A stretch of DNA of 64,000 bases from Dastarcus helophoroides. Taxonomy: Eukaryota > Arthropoda > Insecta > Coleoptera > Bothrideridae. The notes below the pieces were generated by a model. It saw only the letters and a list, made by a program, of their open reading frames with translations. It searched no databases and had not been told where the DNA came from. The DNA lies in the NCBI GenBank assembly GCA_028583605.1, contig CM053325.1, forward strand, positions 48,430,987-48,494,986. The letters run 5' to 3'. Each line of letters opens with the position of its first letter. Within the stretch, counting starts at the first letter, position 1. The position numbers and the translations under genes were made by a program. This document shows, piece by piece, positions 44,893 to 57,250 of the stretch.

Positions 44893-45925
44893 TATTTTGA
44901 AGAAACCCATTTAGGTCTCATAGATCTTGAAAAAGCTTATGGCTCAACTCCCAGGATGAAGTTATGGGACTCACTGGAAGTGGTGGGTACGGACCCGCGA
45001 ATAATTAGAATAATTAAGGAATTCTTTAAAGACAATAAGGCATATGTGAAGAATGGAAAGGCATTATCACCTGCGATTGAACCAACTAAAGGATTACGCC
45101 AAGGATGCTCTTTCTCCTTTATTGTTTAACATATATTTAGAAATAGCACTAAAAGAATGGAAATGCAGATGTAAACCAATGGGTGTTCAAAAGTGGGAGA
45201 TGGGTTTCTCTTTAACATTAACTTTGCTGATGAATCAAATGTTAATACTTCAAGATGCTTATGACTTGGAGTTCATGCTCAGAAGATTATACAACACCTG
45301 TAGTGAATGGAGACTCAATATTAATATTGATAAAACTGAATACCTAGTATTAAATTTGGACACTAAATTTCAAATCATGGTTAATGACAGCTCAACCATT
45401 AAACAAGTAGAAAAAACTAGATTCTTAGGAGTTACCATCACTAAAGAAGGGATAGGACATGCAGAAATTAAGAACCGAATAGAAGAGAGTAGCACTCAAT
45501 CCAGTATGGTGGGATAAAAACATATCTAAGCAAACAAATGTTCGAATGGGCAGAACGCTAGTGGAACCAGTTCTACTATATGGAAGTGAAATTTGGACCC
45601 TAAATGCGGAGTGGAAAAGAAGGTTCAACACCATTGAGATGGATTATCTAAGAAGAAGCGCCAGGATATCACGATTAGAAAAAAAAAGAAACGAGGACAT
45701 TCGAAATATCATCAACTCAAGGGAAACCATAGTGAATAGAGTGGAAAAAAGAAGAATAAAATGGTTCCGACACGTACTTCGAACGGATGAACGGATGATC
45801 GAATACTTAAATGGAAACCCACAGGAAAAAGGAGCCATGGAAAGCAGACAGAAGACGAAGATGCTCAAGAAAGAAGTAGATGGCGTTTAGGTGTAATTTG
45901 TATTAAGACCCTTAAAAAAATTAAA
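44893..45925 (+). pseudogene. 5'-truncated LINE: reverse transcriptase and C-terminal tail
   Basis: It starts abruptly in the transcriptase: LIDLEKAYGSTPRMKLWDSL, then EPTKGLRQGCSFSPLLFNIY (motif B), then a shifted NFADESNV in place of FADDQ. QDAYDLEFMLRRLYNTCSEW and INIDKTEYLVLNLD follow, and the frame from 45546 gives GRTLVEPVLLYGSEIWTLNA, RRSARISRLEKKRNEDIRNI and RRIKWFRHVLRTDE. A final shifted EDAQERSRWRLGV closes the protein. It is the same general type as the LINE at 21885-25028. The second catalytic aspartate is replaced by glutamate, besides frameshifts. Confidence 0.85.
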
Positions 45926-46540
45926 CTATTGTTGCGCGTTATCGTTTCGAATGATTAACACTTGGTGAATTCTAATCACTTTATCTCTAGACCGAACTCG
46001 GAACACTACAATTCACTAACACTGTCTAATTAAATAACTTATTCATTGTCTTCTAACTAACTACTTAAGGGAAATCGACCGCCTTATATGGGTTCCGCTT
46101 TGGGTTCTAGAAGAATCCAGCATATAAGGCTTATCGTTTGCCGAAATTTCTGGAGCGCTTATCTGTCGTTTGATTTATTATCGCGGCCGTTTCTTCTTAT
46201 CAAATTTTCTAGAAAATTCCCAACTAAACTTTATAATTACATGTTGCATTACAAATCAAAAATATCATATGATGCTATTATATATTTTAACACAAATTTA
46301 TTATTTTAACTTACCGAGCCCAGATTTTGTTTTCAAGGACAGTTTTAGAAGTGTGCAAGATTTAATGAAAAGACTAGTGAATAACTGTTCTTCACGTCAG
46401 ATAAAGACCAGAAAAGAAATTTAATCTTGGAAGATCTATTTTCTCTGTTTTAAAGATCTTATAAAATGTAAGATTATGCACTGGAAATTTAGACTGTTCA
46501 AAATTTACAGACTACGAATAAATAATGTTTAGTGTTTTCC
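45926..46540. other. Gene-free sequence with a small hairpin
   Basis: GCCTTATATG (46081-46090) and CATATAAGGC (46121-46130) form a perfect 10-bp inverted repeat. The left arm contains CCTTATATGG, a perfect CArG-type box. No coding region is firm. Confidence 0.35.
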
Positions 46541-47420
46541 AAAATGTGAAATTATTTCTTAGAATCCTAAGTTTTAATTTACAATTTTTAAACTTTCGAC
46601 TTTAAAATCGAAAATTAGACATTTCATATTCGTAGTGTAAGCCTTAAATTCTTAGATAAAGTCAAAATTTCTAAAACAATTGGAACTTTTTTTAACAAAA
46701 TAAATGTTTTTAGAGGTCTGAAAATTCATAACTAATAAACTTTATAAATGATAAAAAACGCAACAAAATTTGTGTTAGCAAATATTTAACGAAAACTTTG
46801 TGGAATTTTTAAATTTGTTGCGTTTTTTATCGTTAATAAAGTTTATTAGTTATGAATATTAAAGAATTCCACAAATTAAGGGTTGGAAATTTCTGGTCTG
46901 AAATATTTGAATTTTTTTGTAAATTTCAACTTCATGTTAAGACCAAAATTAGAAATTTGGAACTTAAATTTGAAATTTCGACTTCTTAAAATGTTCGATT
47001 TCTTCTGGAAATTTCTAATTCTCATCGAAATATTTATTTTTTATAGAATTTTTGCATTGAATCTTTGAATTCTCGAAGTTTTTTTTTTGGCTTTTTCAAA
47101 TTTTAATTATATATTGCAGATGCAAATTTTGAAAAAATTTTAAATTTCATTTAAATATTCTTTTGATGTGTACTTATATCTAGATTTTATGCTCTCTTTT
47201 AATCTCTCTTTAAGAAAAATCTCGAAATGTCAAATATAAACTGTATATTTTTAAAATTTTCAGTTGTTTCCCTAAATTTCTACTAAAAGAAGTCTTCAGT
47301 TTTTCGCTATATTTTTTTAAATTTCGAGTTCAATACCAAAATTTTTGTTATAATATGATATTGAAATTTCGACTTTAAAGGGTGCTATTTATTGGGTTCT
47401 TAAATATTATTGTATTACTG
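46541..47420. repeat. Degenerate AT-rich repeat block with an inserted foldback
   Basis: Irregular AAATTTCGA-type sequence on both sides of the foldback at 46724-46857. No gene. Confidence 0.5.
46724..46857. mobile_element. Foldback MITE, 134 bp
   Basis: The left arm ATTCATAACTAATAAACTTT, continuing ATAAATGATAAAAAACGCAA, is mirrored on the right by TTGCGTTTTTTATCGTTAAT and AAAGTTTATTAGTTATGAAT. Only about three mismatches occur over some 45 bp. Such little divergence suggests a recent insertion. The centre is AT-rich and non-coding. Confidence 0.75.
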
Positions 47421-47838
47421 CCTCATGTGATTTAAAACATACTTTTTTCTATTTCTTTGTGCCCTCACATAGAAACCATATCTAGGGCATTCTTCGCATT
47501 TTATATTCATGCAAAAATATTTTTTATCAACCGATACTGTTCTAATTTAAAAAGGAAAAAATAAGCAATCGTGGAGACTGCCAACAAGTGAAAATTTAAA
47601 AGTACGAAATAATATTGTAGTATATAGTATAGTGTAGTGCGAACCCACACTAGTAAACAATTCAGTATATTGGAAGTACTTGAAAATAAATGCTGTCAAA
47701 CCGACCTACCTCTTTTGTGGTTTGGATGCTTGTAGTCATGTGGAAACGAATCTAATATTTATTGATAATGAAACACACTAGTCAACTTAATTTATATTAA
47801 GCGTAGAGATATGATAAGGACCAGTTAAAATTGTAAAC

Positions 47839-47920
47839 CGACAGTGTAGCACAGTTGGTTAAGTTTGCGATTTCGCTTAATAGATCTGTTAGGTCGCGGG
47901 TTCACACCCCGCTGTCGAAC
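47839..47920 (+). repeat. tRNA-like sequence, probably a SINE head
   Basis: TAGCACAGTTGG (47847-47858) is a perfect Pol III A-box. GGTTCACACCC is a B-box with one poor position. GACAGTG (47840-47846) can pair with CGCTGTC as an acceptor stem. GCGGG/CCCGC makes a perfect T stem with a 7-base loop. The T stem and the acceptor strand overlap by two bases, so both cannot form at once. The anticodon loop is also irregular, so it is not a normal tRNA gene. The minus-strand relative at 39875 supports a dispersed tRNA-derived SINE. Confidence 0.5.
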
Positions 47921-49529
47921 AAGCATTTTTAATGCTACTACGCATCTTGCTCATAGCTACATAATACTATTAACATTAGAGCAAATTGGTAACAAAAATT
48001 AGGGTGACGGTAACGCGAAACCCCTATGAAAAATCCCTCAATGTACCTAACGAACGTAACTTCAAAAATACAGAATTTGGCTAACTCTAGATCCTCACAA
48101 TTACTGGTTGTCTTCGAATTCTACTAGTTTTTAATTACGACATCATCGAATGCTTTACAGAATAGTAGCTGTCTTCTGCTTAACCAACATCTGTTCTTTA
48201 CACCGGCAAATTCACTTTCAATAAACTCAGACAAACATATGTACAATATGGCATATACTCATACTTAGCCACACTGGAATTATTTAGATTTCTTATTCAC
48301 CTGCTGTTATTCGAAGAGTTCTTCGTTAGTAACTGCTACTTGTGCAAAACCTCCTTGTTAAATAATGTATACATAACTATCGACTATCAGATAGTTATTG
48401 CTGCAACACCAATTCAGCCACCTGTAATCCGGCCTGATTTATTGTTCTTTAAGCAAATCGAATCCTACCTGCTGCTTGGCTGCTTCAATTTTCATAACAA
48501 AAACTTAGAAAGCATAACGTTTGAAAATAATATGCTTTCAGCTGATATTTAAAGTCATGCAATGCTTTAAATTATAGTCAACCTATTTTAAAAGGTTGAA
48601 AGTAAAGGAGGAATAAGGTAAATGTACCTGCGAATTAAATTAAATTGTTAAATATGTAAATTTTTTGCATTTTCTTCTTTTACACTTTGTAAAATTACCG
48701 AAAGTATATTAAGATATCTACATGGTGGTGCCAGTTGAGTTGCAAAGCAATAAAAGCACATCTCCCGTACGATAAAACCATATAAAAGCTGATCAATCGC
48801 CCCCTGAAGCTATAAACTTCCCCTAATCCATGGTTACATAAGGGAGTTACCCCCAATGAATACATCTACTCATTACGTGGTCGCGAAGTCATGGACTTCG
48901 TAAACAACCACCTCAGGAAGAAACACGATCGTCAATCCGAAGTCGTTAGCATTATACATCGAATGTGGTCGAGTAGAAACGCTCTTTGCAGGTTCTTTGC
49001 AGCGCTGATGACTTATTGATCGAAACGAGCGGTGCGAAAATTTAGAGATGTGCAGGAATTTCCTGAACATGATTTTGAATTTTTATTACTTTTTAAGTAA
49101 ATGTTGAAAAAAAATTGTTTATGAAAAATATCAGATGTTTAACTGTTTAAATGTTGAAATAAATAGCTTAAGAAATTTATTGTTGAAGCAAAAAATACAC
49201 GAATCATAATCAACTGATTATGTTATGAAGTTAAAAATAAGAGATCATTTTATAATGAGTGGTATTACCTGCGGGTTCTAATCTTATTGAAAGAAATTTT
49301 CAAAAATCTAGCTAAGGGGAAACCAATAAAATACTAATAAAAAATTGTGGTGTAGTTATACAGGGCAGTATTATTTGGTGCACAAGGACTCCTTATAATA
49401 GGTATCTTTCCATAATTTTGTTGGGCCCAATCTAAGTGAACGTTATTTGACACAAAATTTACTAAATGATCTTGTTAACCCTTACTGTATAAATTGTTTA
49501 ATGCTCGTAATTCATAAACCAACAGTACA
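47921..49529. other. Gene-free sequence, possibly including the SINE body
   Basis: No coding region is supported. Open frames at 48340-48552 (plus) and 48873-49070 (minus) are unrecognised. The SINE body's 3' end could not be found. Confidence 0.4.
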
Positions 49530-50440
49530 GGAAACAAAATTAGGAATATAAATTTGGCAATGTCCTAAAAAATTATTACCTAAAAAAATTTGAATTTCGA
49601 CCCATTTCAACTTCTTTTTTAAATTTTCTGGTTTGGATTGAAAATTATTACTTCTTTTGTTAAACTGAAAACTTGCCGAAATCTTCTCGAAATTCTGACC
49701 ACAATTTGGAAATTTCAGTTTCCTTGACAAATTGATTTCCGGGTCAACATTTCAGTTCTACTTGGAATTTTATTTTTTCTCAAAATTTCAACCTTACTGT
49801 CAAAATGCTGACTCCTCGAATTTAAATCTCAATTTCTTTCTTTCTTCAATTTCGATTTGTCCAGATTTTCCCCAAAATTTTACGATGCTCGAGTTTCTTT
49901 CGTAATTTAGATTCTTCTTTAAGCTTTTTTCTGTATTGTTAAATTCTTACATTTTCTAAAATTTTGAAGTCACACTCGTTTGCACTTTTTTGATTTCCAA
50001 TGACATCTCAATGTTATGAATTTGTTTCAGAAATTTGGAACTTCACAGATGCAATTTCAAAAAGTAGTGTGTATTATTTTAATTTAAAAACCAAATATTG
50101 AAGTTAATAATGAAATTTTGTAATTTAACACGTTTTCTATAATTATATATTTAATTTTCCATGTTTGTCCCAAAATTGAGTTTTTTCTAAAACCCTCGAT
50201 TTTTTTCTCAATATTCTGTTTTAACTCTCAAAATTGCTAGTTTTCGTTAAACTTTTTTAATTTGAGAATCAGAACTTGATTTGCCCCAAATGCTTCAAAT
50301 TTTACTTACAAGTTCTAATTTCACGAAGTTTTTATTTTTATTTTATTTTTTACCAAGTTTCAGCTAAAACTAATAAATTTTTATTTATTTTCTTAATATT
50401 TCAATTTTAAACTCGAGATTTTGAATTTTTTCTGGAAACA
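49530..50440. repeat. Degenerate AT-rich repeat block, pyrimidine-rich on plus strand
   Basis: Irregular TTTCGAAATT/CAAAATTT units with T runs on the plus strand. No gene. Confidence 0.55.
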
Positions 50441-50444
50441 TTGT

Positions 50445-51060
50445 GGTTTTTCGAGGGTTTGCAACTCAGAGTGACCGCTTCTCGCATCCTCGGTTCCATC
50501 GGTTTTTGTCCTTCCAATCGGTTTGTTGGAGTCCTCTAGCTGTCATCTTCTCTTTTACATTTTGGATCCATTTTTTTCTCCGACGGTCTTTTTTATTTCG
50601 CTCAATCGGCACCCAATTTAATACTTTGAGTGGTATTCTTTATTCATTCAAACATCGTAGGTGCCCGTATCATTTCATTTGTTTTTCATCAATTAATCAA
50701 ATATATTGCCTGGAGTGGCCATTTTTCTTCGTATCTCCTCGTTCCTGACTCAGTCCTGCAGTGTCAACCCACAACATCTCCTCCAGTATGGCATTTAAGC
50801 TGATAAAAGTTTGCTGGACATTTTGCTATTTATCACTTTATCTCTTTTGGCTTTGTCTACACCTCTTCAACAATAAAAGTATTCATTCGTGCACTTATTT
50901 TCTTCCCCTTTTTTTTAGTCTCGCTAAGCACCACTATATCCATGTTATATTCATTTAGTTCACGAATCTCTTGTGTACTTAGACTTTGAACATTCTAGTA
51001 TCCTACATTTGTTAACCATTTTCTTTGCATCTGTCGTTTTCTGTGTGATCCATCCGAACT
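50445..51060 (-). pseudogene. Deleted LINE: endonuclease start fused to transcriptase tail
   Basis: On the minus strand, 51060-50840 reads VQSLSTQEIRELNEYNMDIV and then VLSETKKKGEENK, the start of the endonuclease. At about 50800 the sequence jumps to the C-terminal tail: ILEEMLWVDTAGLSQERGDT, YGHLRCLNE, PLKVLNWVPIERNKKDRRRK and then ARGLQQTDWKDKNRWN. This matches the end of the LINE at 21940-22440. The whole reverse transcriptase core is missing through internal deletion. Confidence 0.7.
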
Positions 51061-51079
51061 CCGAGGCTGTGCTTTGGAC

Positions 51080-52057
51080 CTTTTAGCATTGAAGGAAAAT
51101 TTGAGTTTGGATGTTGAAAAAAATATTTTACGTTTTCCTTAAATAATAATTCTATTCTAATATAATTAAAAATTTCAAATTTTTGCCGCTACTTTTAAAT
51201 TCCGAATTTTAACTTGAAAATCCAAATTTTGGAGATTGAAGTCTACACCTTGACAAAATAGTGCCATAATTTGTAAAAAAAACTCAAAATTTCGAAATTT
51301 TTACCAAAATTTTATGATAAAATAAGGAACTTAAAGAGTAAAAATCAAAATTAAAAAAAGCAATCTCTTAATCAAAACTTTTTAAAACCCGATTTTATGT
51401 AAACATTTTGGAGTTTTCAGCGAAGCCATTTTAAAAACTTTAAAACTTTGAATTTTTTGCACTGTTACCAGTTTTCTGAACATTGAAACTTTTACCCTAA
51501 AACATCTACATATTTTCAATTTCTGGGATATACGTCAAAATGTGTAAAAAAATTTCCAGATAAAGAGAAAACATTGAAAAAAAAAAACCTCTTCCATAAT
51601 TCCAAACTCGCACTTTTGATTTTTATTTCTTTTAATAAAATTTAAATGGCATATTTGAAAATTTGGGTACATTACTCTCTTAAATCAATTATTTTTGAAA
51701 CTTTAAATTTTTTCTCAAAATTCCGGCCTGGCGCTTTCAATTCATACTAAACTTTATCAAAGTAAAATCATAAACTTAAATTTTTACCTTTGCGAATAAA
51801 GTTAATTCATTTTCAAATAAAATTTAAAAATTTTGTCCATACAGATTTGGTTTTTTTTTTAATTCGGAGTTTTTCTAAAGTTAAAACTTTTTCATATTTC
51901 AATTTTTTCATTTCTCTAAAATTTAGTTTGAAAAGCTTTTAACAATTCTTTTCGTAATTTCGACTTTGATAACTACCATTGGATGAAACTTCCTGATTAA
52001 CATAAAATTAATGACCATAAAAAAGCTTCTGTTCTGCAAAATATAGGCTTTGGTTTA
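51080..52057. repeat. Degenerate AT-rich sequence
   Basis: A mixture of AAATTTCGA-type units in both orientations, without a gene, up to the TA target of the next transposon. Confidence 0.5.
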
Positions 52058-52059
52058 TA

Positions 52060-53950
52060 CAGTGCTAGTTTGTAACTTGAAATAAATTCGGTAAATCAAC
52101 GACAGTTTTTTTTCGAAAATATGCTTGGATACTTCGATTAATATTTTAATTTGCGCTTTTTTTGATGTGTGAAAACTTTATATAGCATGTCCCAAATTTA
52201 AGACATTACGTCATCGATAATTTTTTTAAATAGCAGCCCTATCTTTTTCTTGACTATTCTTAAAGAGTATATCAAGTTACACGTGCGTACCAAATTTGAA
52301 TTTTTTATTCCTTGTCATTTAAAAGATATTTACTTTGTTAACTCATTCTAAAAATCAAGAAATCTGATTCAATTCAATACAATTTTCATAAAGTTTAAGA
52401 ATCGCGTATCAGAAGGTATTCGTTTGACATTTTTTGTCAAACTGGGTTGACGTCTTATCACAATGTTATAAAAAAAGGTAATAAAAACAAATAAGAAGAG
52501 TAGTAACGTATTGATCGAAGAGGCTATTAGTTTGTCGTTGAGTGAGAAACACCATTTATTAAAAAATCGACCAAAATGTCCTACTTAACTGAAACCCACA
52601 TGATTGACATTTTATTAATGATTGGTCACGAAGTTAGAACAAGAACACAAAATGAAGTTATTCGTTTATTCAGAGAGAAGTATATTTAGCACCCATATCG
52701 CAAAGTACCGTAAGCAAGATTGAAAAACAGTTTCGGGAATATGGGCATTTAAGAAAAACAAGTAATCCCCGTCAAAATGCGCTTAATGAAGATGTCAAAA
52801 TTAATGTACTTCTCTCTGTCCAAGAAAATCCTCATGTCCCCACTAATCAGATAGGTAGGGAACTCGAAATTAGCCAGTCTTCATTTGCGAGAATTCTGAA
52901 AATGCAAAAACTTCATTCTTGTAAAATGACGATCCTCCATGAACTCTTAGAAGATGATCCGGATAGAAGACTTCAGTTTTGCGAACAAATGATGGATCTA
53001 CTAGACAGAAATAGTCTAAGTATAGAAAATATCCTGTTTTAGATGAATCAACGTCTATGTTAAATGGTGAGCTAAATCGTCAAAATTGTCGTTACTGGGC
53101 AGACAACAACTCGCACTGGATGAGGAAAGGCCACACTCAAAATCCCCAGAAAGTCAATGTTTAAACAGGGATTGTTTGATCGAATTATAGGTCCAATTTT
53201 CTTCCAAGAAAATCTCATAAGAGCAAAATATTTAGACTTATTATAGGAAGAGCTAATTCCTGACTTAGCTATTTTGTTTCCTAATCCGATCGAAGCTGAT
53301 TTCCTGAATAGAAACATCTGGTTTCAAGAAGACGGTGCCCCTCCTCATTTTGCAAGACCTGTCCGTGAGTATCTGTATGATGTATTTCCAGGCAGATGAA
53401 TTGGTAGAACAGGTCTCCGGACTTAACACCTATGAACTATTTCTTATTTGAAGGGCAAAGCGTTTAAGACCAAACTTTTAAATATTGATGAGTTGAAAGG
53501 ATGAATAAGGCAGGCGTGTAGACTAATTTCCCCCGAAGTAATTAGATATGTTCAAAACGAGTTTCAGTTTTCGTTTAGGATATTGTCAGTTAGTAAATGA
53601 CAACATTTTAAACATTTATTGAAGAAAGATTATTGAGCTGAATCAGATTCCTTGATTTTTCAAATTAGTTAATATTTGTTAAATCTTTTAGGTGACAAGA
53701 AATAAAAATTTGAAATTTGGTACGCATGTGTAACTTGATATATTCTTTAAGAATAGTACATAAAAAAATAGGGTTGCTATTTAAAAAAATTGTTGATGAC
53801 GTCATATTTTAAATTTGGGACATTCAGTATAAAATGTTCCTACATCAAAAAGAGCGCAAATTAAAATATTAAACGACGTGTCCAAGCAGATTTCCACAAA
53901 AAAACTGTCTTTGATTTACTGAATTTATTCCAAGTTACAGACTAGCACTG
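52060..53950 (+). mobile_element. Tc1/mariner-superfamily transposon with ~320-bp terminal inverted repeats
   Basis: It begins CAGTGCTAGTTTGTAACTTG and ends with the inverse of CAGTGCTAGTCTGTAACTTG, flanked by TA on both sides (52058-52059 and 53951-53952). The inverted repeats run about 319 bp each (52060-52378 and 53632-53950). I estimate 85-90% match, with shared blocks such as TTTAATTTGCGC, TGTCCCAAATTTAA, ATATATCAAGTTACAC and GCGTACCAAATTT. Both ends are complete, so the element (1891 bp) is structurally whole; only its transposase is broken. Typical mariners have ~30-bp ends; long ends are known in some Tc1-like families. Confidence 0.85.
52576..53600 (+). pseudogene. Transposase of the long-TIR mariner-like element
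   Basis: From ATG at 52576: MSYLTETHMIDILLMIGHEV, a stop after FREKY, then ISTVSKIEKQFREYG-like helix-turn-helix sequence and ENPHVPTNQIGRELEISQSS. KMTILHELLEDDPDRRLQFC and a shifted FSDESTF-like block follow; DESTF carries the first catalytic aspartate. IIGPIFFQENLIRAKYLDLL comes next. NIWFQEDGAPPHFARPVREY holds the second aspartate. The third region (SPDLTPL-like) and ISPEVIRYVQNEF close the protein. Several stops and shifts are present. It belongs to the widespread insect group with WFQQDGAPPHF and is distinct from the two mariners at 21-25 and 38 kb. Confidence 0.85.
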
Positions 53951-53952
53951 TA

Positions 53953-54130
53953 TGTAAAAATGGAAAGTGACTGATATACACTCTGTCACCCCGACAACTT
54001 AGCAAAGACGATAGGACCAACGCAACTAAAATATTCGCAAAGTTGTAGTATTTCCGGTTATGCCGGAAGTCGAAACCAACTTCGTTATTTTAAATAAGAC
54101 ACCCTATATATTTTTGCATTTTTTGATTTA
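53953..54130. other. Short unique segment with an ACACCCTATATA end
   Basis: AAATAAGACACCCTATATA (about 54094-54112) resembles the ACACCCTGTATA ends of many insect DNA transposons. No partner end was found. Confidence 0.25.
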
Positions 54131-56860
54131 ATTTAATATTTGAAGGTCACTTTAAAAGACAAAGATTGTTCCTAAAATTTATAGTTTTTAAGATAATTGG
54201 ATTTTTATAAATAATTTGACAGATGCAAGGTTCCGCGAAATTTTTCGTATCTTTTTCCAGAAACTAGATATTTATTTCATATTTGGCATGCTGTAAAAGA
54301 CGTAAATATGTATACATTTTGAAGCAAGTAATTTTAATTTAAGTAGCATTTTAAGATAAATTCTTAAGAAGTTATTAATTTTGAGGCCCATTGCGAAATT
54401 TGCAGTTTTAGGTTTAGCAATATATTTTTGCGAGATCAAAACACGGTTCTGCAGTATTTGTCCGCAAACTCCACACACGGTTACGGAAAAAAATGTGCCC
54501 AAATTAAAAGTTTGAATTTCATAATGAAGTTTTATGTTGTGGTCCAAAATCAAATTCTAAACATTTTTTTTACTACTTTAACGTGAATCAAATTATCGGA
54601 AAGTGAACTGAATTTGGGGATTGTCGTCCTAGATTGTTACTTAAATTTAAAAGTTAAGTTATAGAGAAAAAATTGAAATTTTCAAATACATTTTAAATTT
54701 TTACCTTCGAAATATTTAGGTATTTATTCAATTTTAAAGTTTTAAAAATGAATAATTAATGAATATTTCCAAAGGAATTTTTCAAATTTAATTTTTCCGT
54801 GTAAATCTAAATACTGGATAAATATGTTAAAAATTTTTGAAAATACATAATATTTAATTCTAACAAAAAATTAAATCATTATTATTCAAATTAAAATATT
54901 TTTTTCTTTTGATTTTTTGAAATAAAATCGAGTGTCAAAAAAGCATTCCTGTGTCTAATGACTTGTTTTTTAATTTCTCAAATTTGGAAAAAAGGTTTAA
55001 GCATTTGAAATACATTAAGAGAAAACAAACGTTGAGGTTTCATAGCTCCATGTTTCAGTAGACATTGCTTAGATCCCTTTAATATTTTTTTTGTATCGTG
55101 TATCCCACTTAACATTTCTTTGGGCTGAACCAAAAATTTAAAAAATTAGGTAATAATTATTTGAATTTTGTTTTAGCTTGAATTTTCGATTTTTAAAAAA
55201 ATTCCACTTTTTATCTAAAAATTTTAACTTCAAACTTGGAATTTCAAGGAATTTTTAAATTCTTTTAAATTTTCTCTTAAATTTATTTTTTTTTGTTTAG
55301 TCTTTGTAACTTCCGGTTTAAACCTGACATGAATTCTTAAACTCTGTATTTTTTTGAAATTTTTATTTTTTTTAGAAATTTTGTGTTAAAAGTTACAATT
55401 TCTATTTTTTTTAACATCTCAATTCGAAAATCAAGCTTCTAATATTTTGATTAAAATTTCTTATCGCAATTTTTAAGTTTAAACTTTTTTATAAAATTCC
55501 ATGTCAGATCATTCATTCAGAGAAATATTAACTCAAAATTTAACCCTTTTTTTCGACCTTTAGATATTTTTCTCGACATTTATAGTAAAACATGACTTGA
55601 AATTACTACAATTTTTCGTAAAATTTCAGTATTTTTATACGATATATTTCTTATTTTTATATTACAAATCTTTTGGTTTGGAAATCAAAGTTGAAAATTA
55701 ATTTTAATTTTTTCTCGCAATTGCAGTTTAAACTCAAAATTATCTTTCAAAATTTGAATTTTACACTCGAAATTTCAACATTCTTGTGGTAATTTTGTGT
55801 TTAACATATTATTAAAATCCGACGTTTTTCATTAAATTTTAAGTTAAAAGCTTTTTCCTAAAATTTTGACATAAAAGTTAAAACAAAATTATTTCTTAGG
55901 TAATTTAATCGCAAAATTTGCATTTTATCCATGAAATGTGAACTTCCTTTTAAAAGATTTCGTGGTGTTAAAATTTAGAAAGTTGACCTTTTTCTAGACA
56001 TTTTGGATTAAAACTTGACTATTATTTTAGATTTCCCAGTTTAATTTTTTTCGACCTTTAAATATTCAACGTCTTTAGGGCTTAAAGTCAAAATTTCACC
56101 TTGGTACGCTTAAAAGAAAGAATTTCAAAATTCCGATTTTGAAATTAAAAATCGAAATTTTGGGAAAAAAAATAAAATTTGAAAATAAGAAAATAAAAAA
56201 AAATTAGAAATTTTAAGTTTAATGTGAACATTTCGAGATTAAAATTGAAACGAGATAAGGTCGAAAGGTCGATATTTTGAAATTGTAGTAGAAATTTTGA
56301 GGATAGGTATTAGTCGAAGTTCCGGGAACAAATTTTTCGAGATCCAACTCAAAATTTCAACTTTCAATTCAAAATCTTTTAAAAAAGTACACTTTTCAAG
56401 TTAGAATTCAATTTTTTTCCCAAAATGGAAGTAAAGAGAAAAACTTTGAAATTAAATTTGCCACTCTAACAAAATCCTTTTTTTTTGAAGACTGAATTCG
56501 AAATTTCTACTGAGACCTCAATTTTGAAAAAGTACAAATTTTGAAACTGAAATGGAGGTTTGGAGATTTTAATAGAAATGTTAATTGGGTGAGATTTCGA
56601 GGGTAAATGTAATATTCTGAGCAAGCATTTAAATTTGAGAAATATGGAAAGTTTGAATTGGAAATCAAACTTCTCACTTTACTTTTATAAAATGTTTAAT
56701 GTAAAGTCGAAATTTTGAGCCATAAGATTTGCAGTTCGAGAAAAAATTATAAATGTTAGTTAGACTGACAATTTTTAATTTGTTTTTAAAAATTTTAATT
56801 TTAAAGTTAATATTTTTGCCTTAAATGGATTTCTGTCCATTTTACAAACTATGATTTTGT
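54131..56860. repeat. Degenerate AT-rich repeat block with a strand switch near 56.1 kb
   Basis: 54600-56050 has T runs and TTTCGAAATT units on the plus strand. From about 56100 the plus strand becomes purine-rich (GAAATTTTGnGAAAA). No gene. The 93-codon minus frame at 54272-54553 is unrecognised. Confidence 0.55.
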
Positions 56861-57250
56861 GCATACTGTTTGTAACTTTGGACAGCTGATTGTAGTATAT
56901 TGTTTATATGTTAATTTTTTACGTAGTACATTCGTTTTATGGCATGTAAACTAATTTTATAAATAGCAAAGTGTGTTGCGTTTAGAGAATTCGATCCCGT
57001 CCTTATTACTAATCCAGGGATTTCGGGATTATGTTTGGTCAATCCCGGGATACCGGGATTATTTCGGCATTGAGAGTTACGAATAAAAGAGAAGAAAATT
57101 TTATAGAAGTTAGCTTTTTAATTAACAAATCAAAATTTAAACAGCAATCAACGTAATCAAAATTTAGACAAAAAACAATGTATTTTCCTCACTCTTCTAA
57201 CTAGTCAAACCAACTAGACTTTTAAAATCTTTCACTCTTTATGTCATAAT

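Noticed and set aside
46081..46130. CArG box with hairpin as a regulatory element
   Set aside because: The 10-bp palindrome makes the CArG match less meaningful, and there is no gene nearby; noted only in the stretch description.
47839..47920. Functional tRNA gene
   Set aside because: The T stem and acceptor stem need the same bases, the anticodon loop has the wrong length and the B-box is imperfect. A related fragment at 39875 points to a SINE.
53953..54130. Transposon ending in ACACCCTATATA
   Set aside because: No partner TATACAGGGTGT-type end was found at a plausible distance. A loosely similar ATACGGGGTATCTCAG at 27835 is too far and too diverged.
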